A stretch of DNA of 64,000 nt from the NCBI RefSeq assembly GCF_023983475.1, contig NZ_CP092713.1, forward strand, positions 1,468,348-1,532,347, read 5' to 3'. Shown here one piece after another: positions 1 to 8,776 of the stretch. Under the pieces are notes generated by a model. It was not told where the DNA came from. It worked only from the letters and a program-made list of their open reading frames with translations, and did not search any database. Both the position numbers and the translations under genes were made by a program. Source of the stretch: Aliivibrio fischeri ATCC 7744 = JCM 18803 = DSM 507 (GTDB lineage: Bacteria; Pseudomonadota; Gammaproteobacteria; Enterobacterales; Vibrionaceae). Within the stretch, counting starts at the first letter, position 1, and each line of letters opens with the position of its first letter.

Positions 1-144
1 GCGTTAGAAGATGATCGCATTGAGAGACACACAGAGCGTTTTAAAATTTTACTATCCGCTTTAGTTGAAGATCGCGTCGATACTGAAATAGCAAAAACGT
101 TGCCTAAACTAAATCACTCATTTGATAAATTTATTAAGGAATAA
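1..144 (+). CDS. KefF/KefG-like NAD(P)H oxidoreductase, C-terminal fragment
   Basis: An open frame enters from the left edge and stops with TAA at 142-144, so only the last 47 residues are visible. They are charged and helical (starting ALEDDRIERHTERFKILL), which resembles the C-terminal helix of the flavodoxin-fold KefF/KefG family. The stronger evidence is position: the next gene, 7 bases downstream on the same strand, is a KefB/KefC-type antiporter, and KefF/KefG ancillary proteins are normally encoded immediately upstream of it. KefF or KefG cannot be distinguished from this fragment. Confidence 0.6.
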   Translation, partial: ALEDDRIERHTERFKILLSALVEDRVDTEIAKTLPKLNHSFDKFIKE

Positions 145-151
145 AAGCATT

Positions 152-2068
152 ATGACTGGATATTTTTTACAAGCTTTTATCTACCTTGTTGCTGCTGTTA
201 TTGCGGTTCCAATCGCTAAACGTCTAGGGCTAGGCTCTGTTCTTGGTTATTTAATTGCAGGGGTGGTTATAGGACCTATCATTGGTCTTGTTGGTGAAGA
301 AACAACGACCATTCAACACTTTGCTGAATTTGGCGTTGTTATGATGCTATTTCTTGTCGGCTTAGAACTTGAACCTAAAATGCTATGGAATATGCGTAAC
401 CGTCTAATGGGATTAGGAGGACTGCAAGTTGTCGGCACTACTGCTGCTGTAATGGGTCTTGCTATGTTCTTCGGTCAATCATGGACTATTGCGCTAACCA
501 TTGGCCTAATCTTTGCCCTATCATCCACTGCGATAGTATTGCAAACATTCAATGAAAAAGGGTTAGCCAAAACAGAAGGCGGACAAAATGCTTTCTCTGT
601 ATTACTTTTTCAAGATATTGCAGTGATCCCAATGTTGGCTTTTATTCCACTATTAGCTTTACCTGAATTAGTAGAAAAAGCGCAATTGGCAGCAGCAACC
701 GCGTCTGAGCATCATGAAGAATTAAGCCTCGTTGCAGGCCTTCCTGGTTGGGCATATGGACTAGTGATTACCGCATCCATTGCATTAGTTGTCGTTGGTG
801 GCCATTATTTAAGTCGCCCTCTATTTCGCTTTGTCGCAAGCTCAGGCCTTAGAGAAATATTTACCGCTACAGCTTTAATGCTTGTTATTGGTATTGCTGC
901 TTTAATGAGTTTAGTTGGCTTATCTCCTGCTCTAGGCACCTTCCTAGCTGGTGTAGTATTAGCAAACTCAGAATTTAGACACGAGCTCGAATCTAACATA
1001 GACCCATTTAAAGGGCTTTTATTAGGATTGTTCTTCATTACCGTAGGTGCGGGGATCGATTTTGGTATTCTATTTGATGATTTTTTCCTTATCATCGGTT
1101 TAACAATCGGTGTCATGGTATTAAAGGCCGCTGTTCTATATATATTGGCTTTGATCTTCAAAATCAAAAACAGTAACCGTTGGCTATTTACACTTAGCCT
1201 AGCGCAAGCTGGGGAATTTGGGTTTGTTTTATTAAGCTTTACTGTTCAGAATCACGTTTTACCACAAGAAGTCGCTCAACCGTTATCACTGGTTGTTGCA
1301 CTTTCAATGTTCTTCACTCCTGGTTTGTTTATCTTGTTTGATAAAGTGATTCTTCCAAAATTTGAGCAGCAATCCAACGAAAGAGAAACTGATACGATTG
1401 AAGAAAAAGGGACGGTAATTATTGCTGGTGGTGGTCGATTCGGCCAAGTCGTCAACCGTTTCTTAGTATCTAACCATGTAAATACCGTTGTACTCGATCA
1501 TCAAGCTGATCAAGTCGATTCTTTAAGAAAAGTAAATACCAAAAGTTATTTTGGAGATGCAACACGACCCGATCTTCTTCATACAGCCGGCATTGAACAC
1601 GCCGCAATGCTCGTTGTAGCTATTGATAACCAAGAAAGCAGCATAGAATTGGTTAAATACGTAAAACACACATACCCTAACGTAAAAATTCTTGCTCGTG
1701 CATTTGATAGAGGTCACTCATATATGCTCCGTTGTGCTGGTGCTGATTTCATTGAATCAGAAACAACCCGCTCAGCACTTGAAATGGGAGCAGAAGCTAT
1801 GCGTAATTTAGGTCAACATCCATTCCATGTTGAACAACAAAAAATAGCATATAAAAAAGTAGAGAATCAAAGTTCAGATAAACTCTATCAAGCGTGGCTA
1901 GATGATTCTGAAGGTGAACGCTTTGATAACAACTATCGTAAACTTTTTATTGAACTAGAAGGGACAATCAAACATGCAATGAGCAAAGATCGCTCAGATA
2001 AACACAACCAATCAGAACGAGCATGGACTCCCCCACCTAAAGGCTACACTGATTATATTGATGAATAA
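152..2068 (+). CDS. Glutathione-regulated K+/H+ antiporter, KefB/KefC family
   Basis: Monovalent cation:proton antiporter-2 family protein of 638 residues, expected to export K+ in exchange for H+ during electrophile stress. The first ~380 residues are hydrophobic transmembrane helices. They are followed by a cytoplasmic TrkA-N (RCK) domain with the nucleotide-binding motif IIAGGGRFGQ near residue 435. I chose ATG 152 rather than the in-frame TTG at 122, because AAGGA at 136-140 is well placed and the TTG lies inside the upstream gene. The upstream KefF/KefG-like gene probably forms an operon with it. KefB and KefC are not separable by eye. Confidence 0.88.
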   Translation: MTGYFLQAFIYLVAAVIAVPIAKRLGLGSVLGYLIAGVVIGPIIGLVGEETTTIQHFAEFGVVMMLFLVGLELEPKMLWNMRNRLMGLGGLQVVGTTAAVMGLAMFFGQSWTIALTIGLIFALSSTAIVLQTFNEKGLAKTEGGQNAFSVLLFQDIAVIPMLAFIPLLALPELVEKAQLAAATASEHHEELSLVAGLPGWAYGLVITASIALVVVGGHYLSRPLFRFVASSGLREIFTATALMLVIGIAALMSLVGLSPALGTFLAGVVLANSEFRHELESNIDPFKGLLLGLFFITVGAGIDFGILFDDFFLIIGLTIGVMVLKAAVLYILALIFKIKNSNRWLFTLSLAQAGEFGFVLLSFTVQNHVLPQEVAQPLSLVVALSMFFTPGLFILFDKVILPKFEQQSNERETDTIEEKGTVIIAGGGRFGQVVNRFLVSNHVNTVVLDHQADQVDSLRKVNTKSYFGDATRPDLLHTAGIEHAAMLVVAIDNQESSIELVKYVKHTYPNVKILARAFDRGHSYMLRCAGADFIESETTRSALEMGAEAMRNLGQHPFHVEQQKIAYKKVENQSSDKLYQAWLDDSEGERFDNNYRKLFIELEGTIKHAMSKDRSDKHNQSERAWTPPPKGYTDYIDE

Positions 2069-2101
2069 CATATGAAATATTAATAACTTAAATGATAACT
2101 A

Positions 2102-2141
2102 CGCTTATACTTTTATTTCTGGATACTTAAAAGTATAAGCG
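2102..2141. terminator. Perfect 14-bp inverted repeat after the kef gene
   Basis: Arms CGCTTATACTTTTA (2102-2115) and its exact complement (2128-2141) enclose a 12-nt loop, 34 bases after the antiporter stop. It is placed like a terminator but has no following T tract, so it could instead be an mRNA 3'-end hairpin or an operator. Confidence 0.4.
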
Positions 2142-2493
2142 ATAAACCACACACCAATTGTTAACAATTAAATATAAAACTTAATTATTATTATTTTACT
2201 TTCATATCCAATCTTAATATTCGGTATGCAATTTCTTTCTTTTACTCTAGCGTATACAAAACCCTACAAAAAACCTATAAATAAGTGCTAATTTTTCAAA
2301 ACATCTTATTTATTTCTTTTTATTCAAACAGATAGATGATTTATTTTTTTTATCGTTATAAATAAAAACATTCATGGTTGATTTTGGTTTATTTATTGAT
2401 AATGAAGTTTCTTTCTTGATATGCTTGCCACTATAAAAACAATAATATTAATAATCCCTTTAGTTTTTCAGTTTCCTTTTCTTAGGTTACATA
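2142..2493. other. AT-rich intergenic region upstream of a ToxR-like gene
   Basis: About 350 bases with no credible ORF and very high AT content. It must hold the promoter of the regulator at 2494, but I could not pick one set of -35/-10 boxes with confidence. Long AT-rich leaders also precede the two paralogous regulators, a composition typical of H-NS-bound promoters (inference). Confidence 0.4.
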
Positions 2494-3594
2494 ATGCTCA
2501 AAAACAATCTTATACGATTTAAAGATATAACGTTTAACCCAAAAACAAACCAAATAAATAAAAACGATTGCACGATAAAGCTGACTCATAGTGAATCAAA
2601 AATTTTAAAGTTACTTTTAACCTCACCAAATAAAGTTTTCTCAAAAGATGATATTTTTACTTATGTTTGGGAAGGAACAGCAAGCAATATAGGTGTTGTA
2701 CCACAGACGATTTCAGTTTTACGCAAAAAATTACATTATAATGAAATCTATCTAATTGAAACAGTTAAGAAAAAAGGATACAAAGCAGATGTAAATGGTA
2801 CTTTTTTCGAAAAAAGAAAGATAAATAAGAATCATGTGCTTTTATCGGTTGCTATTATTATCTCTTTTTGTTTATTTCTGCTCGTTTTTGAGAAGCATAT
2901 ATCAAATGCAAAAAACAATAATGACATAAAATTAGAAGAGTTAATGCCAAATGTATTTCAAACAAGTGATTCGTTACCATTTATTTTTGATCCGACCGTT
3001 TTAAGAAGTAACACAACTTATTACATTAACCGACAATCAAATAACTTAAACATATCTACTTGTCGACAAATTGGTACACAGTGTGATTTAACATACAATA
3101 GAATTATATTCTTACAAAACAATGAATCAAATACAGTTATTACTCAATATATTCAAGATGTTAAGTTCACAGAAACAATGTATAAAGATGAGTTAAATAC
3201 AAATCCTATTCGATTTAATTATGCAGCCCGAATAGGCGTTAAAAGTGAAAATGATAATTATTACAGTGGACAAATAATTGCCAATTACAGCTTAAAGCAA
3301 AGAAATAATAAATACGTTTATAACAAAGTATCCATTGTTATTGATGAAACTGGATTTGCAGGACAATGCTCATACACTAGGGAACCAGAAAAGCCTTTCC
3401 TTGAATGTAATGAAGGTGACTGTACAAGCTATGTTGGATCTATATCTGATCCTAAAAAAGCGGTTGCGTATAAAAATTTATTTCAATACCCATCAACAGG
3501 GTTGAATATTTTACTGTTTCCGATCGATGAAGATGTATCCTTATTTTACAATACAGAATCAGGATTATCTTACTTAGTTTATCAGTATAACTAA
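2494..3594 (+). CDS. ToxR-like transmembrane winged-helix regulator (paralogue 1)
   Basis: A 366-residue one-component regulator. Residues 1-100 are an OmpR/PhoB-type winged helix with the recognition region GVVPQTISVLRKKL and wing IETVKKKGYKA. One transmembrane segment lies near 113-132, and a ~230-residue periplasmic domain follows, containing ISTCRQIGTQC and further cysteines (C-S-Y-T, LECNEGDC) that could form disulfides. Paralogues lie at 20168 and 27173 with the same architecture. It is a single-gene unit with a terminator directly behind. No ToxS-like partner gene adjoins it. Signal and target genes are unknown; function beyond membrane-bound transcription control is not assigned. Confidence 0.82.
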   Translation: MLKNNLIRFKDITFNPKTNQINKNDCTIKLTHSESKILKLLLTSPNKVFSKDDIFTYVWEGTASNIGVVPQTISVLRKKLHYNEIYLIETVKKKGYKADVNGTFFEKRKINKNHVLLSVAIIISFCLFLLVFEKHISNAKNNNDIKLEELMPNVFQTSDSLPFIFDPTVLRSNTTYYINRQSNNLNISTCRQIGTQCDLTYNRIIFLQNNESNTVITQYIQDVKFTETMYKDELNTNPIRFNYAARIGVKSENDNYYSGQIIANYSLKQRNNKYVYNKVSIVIDETGFAGQCSYTREPEKPFLECNEGDCTSYVGSISDPKKAVAYKNLFQYPSTGLNILLFPIDEDVSLFYNTESGLSYLVYQYN

Positions 3595-3602
3595 AATAAA
3601 AA

Positions 3603-3632
3603 ATAGCCGTTAAATCAATAGTTAACGGCTAT
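3603..3632. terminator. Bidirectional terminator between convergent genes
   Basis: Stem ATAGCCGTTAA (3603-3613) pairs with TTAACGGCTAT (3622-3632). A-rich sequence on the left gives a T tract for the minus-strand gene, whose stop codon overlaps the right arm. Confidence 0.75.
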
Positions 3633-5134
3633 CATTTATAACAGGTAGGTTTTCTAGGACAAACCGCACCACGAGAACATATCACTTTAGCATCACTCTC
3701 TACACCACGCTCAATCCAATTAATATTTAAAATTTTAGCTACACTAATAAGTTCTCGCTTAATATTTTTAGAAATTGAACTTTCTCCTCCATTTTTTACA
3801 CATGCTTTTTGTAAATCTCTAGCTAGGGCAACCGCATCTTTACCTTGTGCTTCTATTGCTGGATTTAAATCTACACCAGCACATAACACTCTATTATTCC
3901 CGGCAGGATCTGTCATGTTTACGGATTCACAGCAATATATTCGTGGTTCTTGACCTACATTTAAAATAGATATTTGAGCAGAACTGCCCTCTTTAGGTTC
4001 AGTTAATCGTCTGAATACCGCCCAATGCTGGCATGGATCATTAACCTGCTTCATGTTACCCCATGGCAGAGGGATCCCATTACCTCTATACACAGCCTTA
4101 AGCTTTCCAGGAGCATAAGCATCAAAGTAATGCCAATGAGGATAAGGCGAAACAACCGTCATTCTTCGCATGGCAACGGAAGGAGAAACACCAGCTAAAC
4201 GATGGGCGTCAACTTCATACCCATAACGGTCAAGTAATTGTCTAAATGGTACTTTGGGGCATAATAGAGCTCCAGCAAAAAAGCTTGATTCAAAATCACG
4301 CCACGCATGCAGTATATCTTGTGCATTCAAAGCACTGTCAGTGTGATGGACTTCTTCATCAAACACTCGGTGACTTCCTACAGATAACGAGCTTTTTAAT
4401 CCTTCTTTATTGTGTAAAACGCAATGACCAATATAAACGGCTAAATCATATTTCAGTCTTGTTGGATGCTGTTTTAGCATCTCATTTAAATAAACTGTAC
4501 AAGGGGGTTCAAAAAAAGAAGTCAGCAGTTCTTTTCCATTAACGCCAAATTCATCCACAACGGCCTTTGGTGTTTCTTTCACCCACTTTAAAACTAATCC
4601 ATGTTTTAATGCCATATCCATCATTTGCTCAACACTAAGAGGCAATTGCTTTAAACCTACCTCCTCTGCTGCTCGTTCTAGATCTGGGAAATGATTTTGG
4701 TTATTTTCTTGGTGTGCACGTATAAGAAGATGAGCAAATTGCCTTCCTGTTACCCCCGTTTGATTAAGCATTTCTGGAATCGCAATTTGGAGAATATCAT
4801 TAGAGAAAAGGAAACTTGGTTCAAGAACCATTCCACTAATCCCACCTTTTCTTCCTTTATCAGGTGTTATCGCTTGTGGCTCGGGTTCATTATCTAAAAA
4901 CCAACTACTATCTTTTTGAAATACGGTTGCAATCACTTCCAGCATATCAGCACTCGGAACACGCTTTCCTCTTTCGATCATAGAAAGGTATGAGACTGAT
5001 GGCGAGTTTTCAGGATCCACTCGAATACACCGAGTGGAAAGATCTTCCATCGTTAAGTGATTACGTTTTCTCAGATTACGAATTTTTGTTCCAAGAAAAT
5101 GGCTCTGTCTAATAATACTTTTTGACTGTCGCAT
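3632..5134 (-). CDS. XRE-family regulator with IrrE-like and C-terminal Cys-rich domains (ScfR/RamB-like)
   Basis: A 500-residue regulator. The N-terminal HTH (~14-75) contains SYLSMIERGKRVPSADMLEVI. A long middle region resembles the IrrE/ImmA-like part of short-chain-fatty-acyl regulators, and the C-terminus carries several cysteines ending VICSRGAVCPRKPTCYK, possibly a metal site. In actinobacteria and proteobacteria such proteins (RamB, ScfR, MccR types) control acetate, glyoxylate and propionate genes. The Vibrio version may carry the Pfam domain I remember as DUF3612, which I could not check. It is divergent from a malate-synthase-G-like gene 159 bases away, which supports a role in C2 metabolism (inference). 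Confidence 0.75.
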   Translation of the reverse strand: MRQSKSIIRQSHFLGTKIRNLRKRNHLTMEDLSTRCIRVDPENSPSVSYLSMIERGKRVPSADMLEVIATVFQKDSSWFLDNEPEPQAITPDKGRKGGISGMVLEPSFLFSNDILQIAIPEMLNQTGVTGRQFAHLLIRAHQENNQNHFPDLERAAEEVGLKQLPLSVEQMMDMALKHGLVLKWVKETPKAVVDEFGVNGKELLTSFFEPPCTVYLNEMLKQHPTRLKYDLAVYIGHCVLHNKEGLKSSLSVGSHRVFDEEVHHTDSALNAQDILHAWRDFESSFFAGALLCPKVPFRQLLDRYGYEVDAHRLAGVSPSVAMRRMTVVSPYPHWHYFDAYAPGKLKAVYRGNGIPLPWGNMKQVNDPCQHWAVFRRLTEPKEGSSAQISILNVGQEPRIYCCESVNMTDPAGNNRVLCAGVDLNPAIEAQGKDAVALARDLQKACVKNGGESSISKNIKRELISVAKILNINWIERGVESDAKVICSRGAVCPRKPTCYK

Positions 5135-5180
5135 CTTGTAAAATTCACACTGTTAATTTTTTGTTGTGAAATTGTATCCA

Positions 5181-5203
5181 AAATTAAGCTAAGCTTCAAT
5201 TTA
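5181..5203. promoter_or_regulatory. Imperfect dyad in the divergent promoter region
   Basis: AAATTAAGCT is followed after one base by AGCTTCAATTT, an inverted repeat with one extra base. It sits between the XRE regulator and the gene at 5294. It could be the operator for the regulator, but this rests only on symmetry and position. Confidence 0.3.
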
Positions 5204-5293
5204 AGTAAGCAAACAACTCTGACCAGTGTGACTTACCTAACAATGCCGATAATCAAATCGGTATTAGATAAAGACTTTTTCGAGGGTACCATT

Positions 5294-5854
5294 ATGGCGA
5301 TTACCAATATAAACAATGAAAGTAACACACAACATGAAACTCCGTTTATGGCTGAAGCTGTTTATGCCGTCGAAAAAATGGAAGCAAAACAAGAAGAGAA
5401 GCAACATCAAATCAAAGGTCTTCTTGATCAGTTATTCCCATTAACAAAAGGCTCACATCAAGATGTTACTAACTACTTACTTGATTATCATCATTTAGTG
5501 GTTTTCTTTAAAGATGGAGGTTGCAGTGGATTACGCAATCCAGGGAAATTCGTTGCTTTCACAGGACACAGATCATCACCTGATACTATTTTATTAAAAG
5601 ACAACAGTGGCAGTCATGTTGAAATTATTTTTGGTCTGCATACTCCAGGTAAAGATTCACTGGTTACTATAGCTGATGTAGAAATAGAAACATGCACAAC
5701 GTTTAGTCAGGACTTTAGCTTAGCTGCTATGCGTCATTGGATTAGTTTAATAAAGCGTGATAGCAATTCACATATTAAAGCTCATCAAGTAGATAAAGAA
5801 TATACAGCCAAGAATGGAGATGAATACCAACTAAACAGCTGCTTTAGTCTCTAA
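5294..5854 (+). CDS. Stand-alone malate synthase G-like alpha/beta domain protein
   Basis: A 186-residue protein without signal peptide or membrane segment. Segments such as LFPLTKGSHQDVT, NPGKFVAFTGH and SPDTILLKDNSGSHVEIIFG follow the order of the alpha/beta domain inserted in the malate synthase G barrel (roughly residues 130-265 of GlcB). A later stretch (VTIADVEIETCTTF...AMRHWISLIKRD) also parallels GlcB. The catalytic TIM barrel and C-terminal plug are absent, so malate synthase activity is not expected. I chose ATG 5294 because GAGGG at 5282-5286 is ideally spaced; the longer frame from 5228 lacks this. It is divergent from the XRE/IrrE-type regulator. The match is from memory of the family, not an alignment. 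Confidence 0.65.
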   Translation: MAITNINNESNTQHETPFMAEAVYAVEKMEAKQEEKQHQIKGLLDQLFPLTKGSHQDVTNYLLDYHHLVVFFKDGGCSGLRNPGKFVAFTGHRSSPDTILLKDNSGSHVEIIFGLHTPGKDSLVTIADVEIETCTTFSQDFSLAAMRHWISLIKRDSNSHIKAHQVDKEYTAKNGDEYQLNSCFSL

Positions 5855-5859
5855 TTAAA

Positions 5860-5884
5860 AGCCATTTTCATATCGGAAATGGCT
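5860..5884. terminator. Bidirectional terminator between convergent genes
   Basis: AGCCATTT (5860-5867) pairs with AAATGGCT (5877-5884). Read on the minus strand, the hairpin is followed by TTTTAATTAG, so it mainly serves the diguanylate cyclase gene. Confidence 0.7.
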
Positions 5885-5887
5885 GCT

Positions 5888-7243
5888 TTATTGATCGTTA
5901 TGTTTATTTAAATACATATTTTGATCTGCTTGGTGCAGTAATTCATCAGGACTTTTCATCTCTTCAAGATATAAAGCATAACCAATACTCGTCTCCACAC
6001 GTATTTCCCACTCTTTAAACTTAACTGGTGATGATGAAATACACATTTCAATTTTTTCCATTATCAACTCAATATCGTCTTTTTTATGGACTCTAGGTAA
6101 CAATATTAAAAACTCATCTCCCCCGACTCTTGCAACGACATCATTACTTCTTAATAAACTAACAATTCGTGTTGCAACGTCTTTCAAGACTGCATCTCCT
6201 GCAGCATGACCATAAGTATCATTAATTCGTTTAAATTTATTTAGATCCAAATTAACCAAAACAAATGACTTATTTTTCTTTTTCGCTTTCATAAATAGCG
6301 TATTTAAGGTGTACATGAAATAACGCCGATTAGGTAAATGAGTTAATTCATCTTCAAGCGAACTATTAATGGCCATGACATACAATCTAAAAATGATCAC
6401 TAACGCAAATACACCTAAACCAAAAAAAGCATAACCAACCAATCTAACAATTTGAATTCGATACCATGGATACCACATTTCTAGAGATTGTTTTTGTATT
6501 GCTAATTGCCAACTACCATAAGGCAAAGTTACTTTTTCAACCGCAATGGGGTCATCAAAAACACTTTCTTTACCAAGAAATAGTTCGCCGAATTCTCCTT
6601 GGCTATCCTTACCTCGCATCGCAAAAGGATATTTAACCTTTAGTTGATATACACCTGTACCATAAAACAAAGCATCAATATTTAAAACGATACTAATAGA
6701 CCCCCAGTATTGTGTATTAAAAGGAGGATCAAGAAAAACAGGCATTCTAGCTATAAACGCTTTTCCCCCTTGAAATAACTCCACAGGGCCTGCGATAAAT
6801 ATACTCTCATTATTGCGTGCTTTTTGAACAGTAATCCACTGTATTGGTATGCTTCTTAAATCAAGATCAATCGCTCGCTCATTTCCTTTGAGAGGATACA
6901 AATATTTAACTACATCATTTGGAGCGATCGCTAAATGACGTATATATTGAGAGTCTCGATAAAGTTCTTGAGCGATAGGATCCCATTGTTCTAACGTTGA
7001 TTCAGGATTAACCGTGAGCAGTGTAGCTAGACTGTTTGCATAGTAAATATCAGAATAGATAGCACTCTCAAGATCAGAGCGAACTTTTGCTAGCTCCACT
7101 TTTGCTTTATTACTAATTTGATTATGAAGAAAGTTATTTTGTTTTTGATGCAATTCTTCTATCACCCAGGTGACAAGAAAAAAACAGCAACAAATAAACG
7201 TAATGATACTTATTCTTTTAGTAAAAAATAACTTTGCTTTCAT
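5888..7243 (-). CDS. Membrane diguanylate cyclase with periplasmic CHASE-type sensor
   Basis: A 451-residue inner-membrane protein. TM1 is near residues 10-28. A ~225-residue periplasmic region resembles a CHASE domain (ELYRDSQYIRHLAIAPNDVV). TM2 is near 262-285, followed by a GGDEF domain. The active-site motif GGDEF is intact around residue 375, and the inhibitory I-site RSND sits five residues before it, so synthesis of c-di-GMP with product feedback is expected. It stands alone between a terminator and an unrelated yjbR-like gene. The ligand is unknown. Confidence 0.88.
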   Translation of the reverse strand: MKAKLFFTKRISIITFICCCFFLVTWVIEELHQKQNNFLHNQISNKAKVELAKVRSDLESAIYSDIYYANSLATLLTVNPESTLEQWDPIAQELYRDSQYIRHLAIAPNDVVKYLYPLKGNERAIDLDLRSIPIQWITVQKARNNESIFIAGPVELFQGGKAFIARMPVFLDPPFNTQYWGSISIVLNIDALFYGTGVYQLKVKYPFAMRGKDSQGEFGELFLGKESVFDDPIAVEKVTLPYGSWQLAIQKQSLEMWYPWYRIQIVRLVGYAFFGLGVFALVIIFRLYVMAINSSLEDELTHLPNRRYFMYTLNTLFMKAKKKNKSFVLVNLDLNKFKRINDTYGHAAGDAVLKDVATRIVSLLRSNDVVARVGGDEFLILLPRVHKKDDIELIMEKIEMCISSSPVKFKEWEIRVETSIGYALYLEEMKSPDELLHQADQNMYLNKHNDQ

Positions 7244-7350
7244 AATTCTCCTTTTAGTACCCTAACGATAAATACTTAAATGATTGAATTATCAATGGTA
7301 GCATTTGTGCAATTTTGTTGAAGCTTTAATCAACCTTCAAATTATCTTTT

Positions 7351-7725
7351 CTAATTATTAAGCTGACTTCTTTCTATTTTAGTTAATTTTGAAGTAACAA
7401 GAGAGTATGAGTTATCAATCCAAGCCTCAATCATACTTGCAGTGATCTCTTGAGAAGGTGTGATAGTAATCCAATGCTTTTTGTTCATATGATAGCCCCT
7501 TTCAATTGAGGCAAACTCTTCTGTTAAGAAGGTAACATCATCAGGAGTCGCTTTGAGAGTAAGACTCAATTGCCCATGTCTACATCCAATCAAAGCAAAC
7601 ATTTTATTAAATACCTTAAAAACATGAGCCTCAGGGCCAAACGGAAAGGAATCTTCGCAACATGGTTTCGCTAATAGATAATCAGTATATTCATTTTGTG
7701 TCACTTTGCTCTCCTTATCACACAT
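7351..7725 (-). CDS. MmcQ/YjbR family protein
   Basis: A 124-residue protein with the family signature PCCEDSFPFGPEAHVFKV, then MFALIG, a Thr/Asp-rich middle and GYHMNKKHWITI. YjbR-family members are small cytosolic proteins with a CyaY-like fold, proposed to bind DNA; the role of most is unknown. Length matches the family. It is divergent from the small membrane protein at 7792, with a 66-base gap. Confidence 0.85.
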   Translation of the reverse strand: MCDKESKVTQNEYTDYLLAKPCCEDSFPFGPEAHVFKVFNKMFALIGCRHGQLSLTLKATPDDVTFLTEEFASIERGYHMNKKHWITITPSQEITASMIEAWIDNSYSLVTSKLTKIERSQLNN

Positions 7726-7791
7726 CTACCTCTTTCTCATCAATACACTCGTGTTAAAGTAATAACAACACTAATTATCAATAAAAAGCCT

Positions 7792-7983
7792 ATGTCACCT
7801 GAACTAAAACTGATTCTAATTGCTATTCTCTGTGCCCTTCTATCTATTGTAGGTCATTTTATTCTAAGTAGCCTATTTTCAGGCGCTTATTGGCTCGAAA
7901 TGACAGCTGCCATCATCCCCTTAAGCTTTTTATTGATCGTATTTTTTTCTTTTAAATTCGCTCAAAAAAACGACCAGCGTTAA
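7792..7983 (+). CDS. Small two-helix membrane protein
   Basis: A 63-residue protein starting MSPELKLILIAIL, with two hydrophobic segments (about 5-27 and 37-55) and a short basic C-terminus (KFAQKNDQR). I chose ATG 7792; an earlier in-frame start at 7696 would run through the promoter and start of the divergent yjbR-like gene. No family was recognised. It ends four bases before the stop of the convergent AraC-type gene. Confidence 0.6.
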   Translation: MSPELKLILIAILCALLSIVGHFILSSLFSGAYWLEMTAAIIPLSFLLIVFFSFKFAQKNDQR

Positions 7984-7987
7984 TGCA

Positions 7988-8776
7988 TTATATTGAATGC
8001 TTTAATTTGTACTGCTCAGGAGTACAATCTGCATATCGTTTAAACATAGTAATAAAAGGACTGGTTTGGTTATAGCCTAAACTAAACGCAATTTCTTTAA
8101 TCGACATCTTCTTTCGTAATAAATCCAAAGAATAAAGGTATCGGATCCGTAAGCGCCACTCAGTAAAACTCATACCTAATTCATTTTGGCAATGGCGAGC
8201 CAATGTTCTTTCTGTTGTATGATTTCTTGCAGCCCATTGAGCTAAAGATGTTTCATCTGCAGGATTCGCTTCTAGCTCCTCTAAAATAGGTTTAAGCAAC
8301 TTATCTTGTGATGTAGGTAAAAAGCGCTCACTCTGCTTAGCAACTAACAATTGATCAAAAAGAACATGAATTAATCTTTCCTGCTGCTCATTCTGAGGTT
8401 GCTGGATCTTATTCTCACGTAATTCCGCAATTAGAACTTCAACTAAAGGGCTTACTTCTAATAAACAAGTGTGATCAGGTAATTGTTTCGCAAGTTCTGG
8501 AATAATATTCACCGAACAATACGCTATCGGTTTTCGATTATAACTTTGGTGTTGTACACCAGCAGGAACCCATATAGCAAAATGAGAAGGTGCTAAAAAA
8601 CGATGCCCTTCTGCTTCTAACTCTAAAATCCCACCACTGATAATTTGTAATTGCCCCCAAGAGTGAGAATGAGATCTTGTCTCTGTGTTAGAGCGAAATG
8701 CATCAAATAATAGATAAATGTCCGATGGCAAAGTATCAAAAGTAACCGACGCTTGAATATGTCTTGGTATAGCCAT
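7988..8776 (-). CDS. AraC-family regulator with N-terminal cupin domain
   Basis: A 262-residue regulator. Residues 15-100 form a cupin-like sensor (SHSHSWGQLQ, then PSHFAIWVPAGVQHQ), a pattern seen in YeaM/NimR-type activators. Residues 160-262 carry two helix-turn-helices (TLARHCQNELGMSFTEWRLR and SIKEIAFSLGYNQTSPFITM). I chose ATG 8776 because GGGGGTG lies immediately upstream; the longer frame starting at 8794 has no such site. The target is unknown, and the flanking small membrane gene could be regulated by it. Confidence 0.85.
   Translation of the reverse strand: MAIPRHIQASVTFDTLPSDIYLLFDAFRSNTETRSHSHSWGQLQIISGGILELEAEGHRFLAPSHFAIWVPAGVQHQSYNRKPIAYCSVNIIPELAKQLPDHTCLLEVSPLVEVLIAELRENKIQQPQNEQQERLIHVLFDQLLVAKQSERFLPTSQDKLLKPILEELEANPADETSLAQWAARNHTTERTLARHCQNELGMSFTEWRLRIRYLYSLDLLRKKMSIKEIAFSLGYNQTSPFITMFKRYADCTPEQYKLKHSI

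Noticed and set aside
4246..4897. Two plus-strand ORFs of 98 and 68 residues
   Set aside because: They are opposite the XRE/IrrE-type regulator, have no ribosome sites and show no domain.
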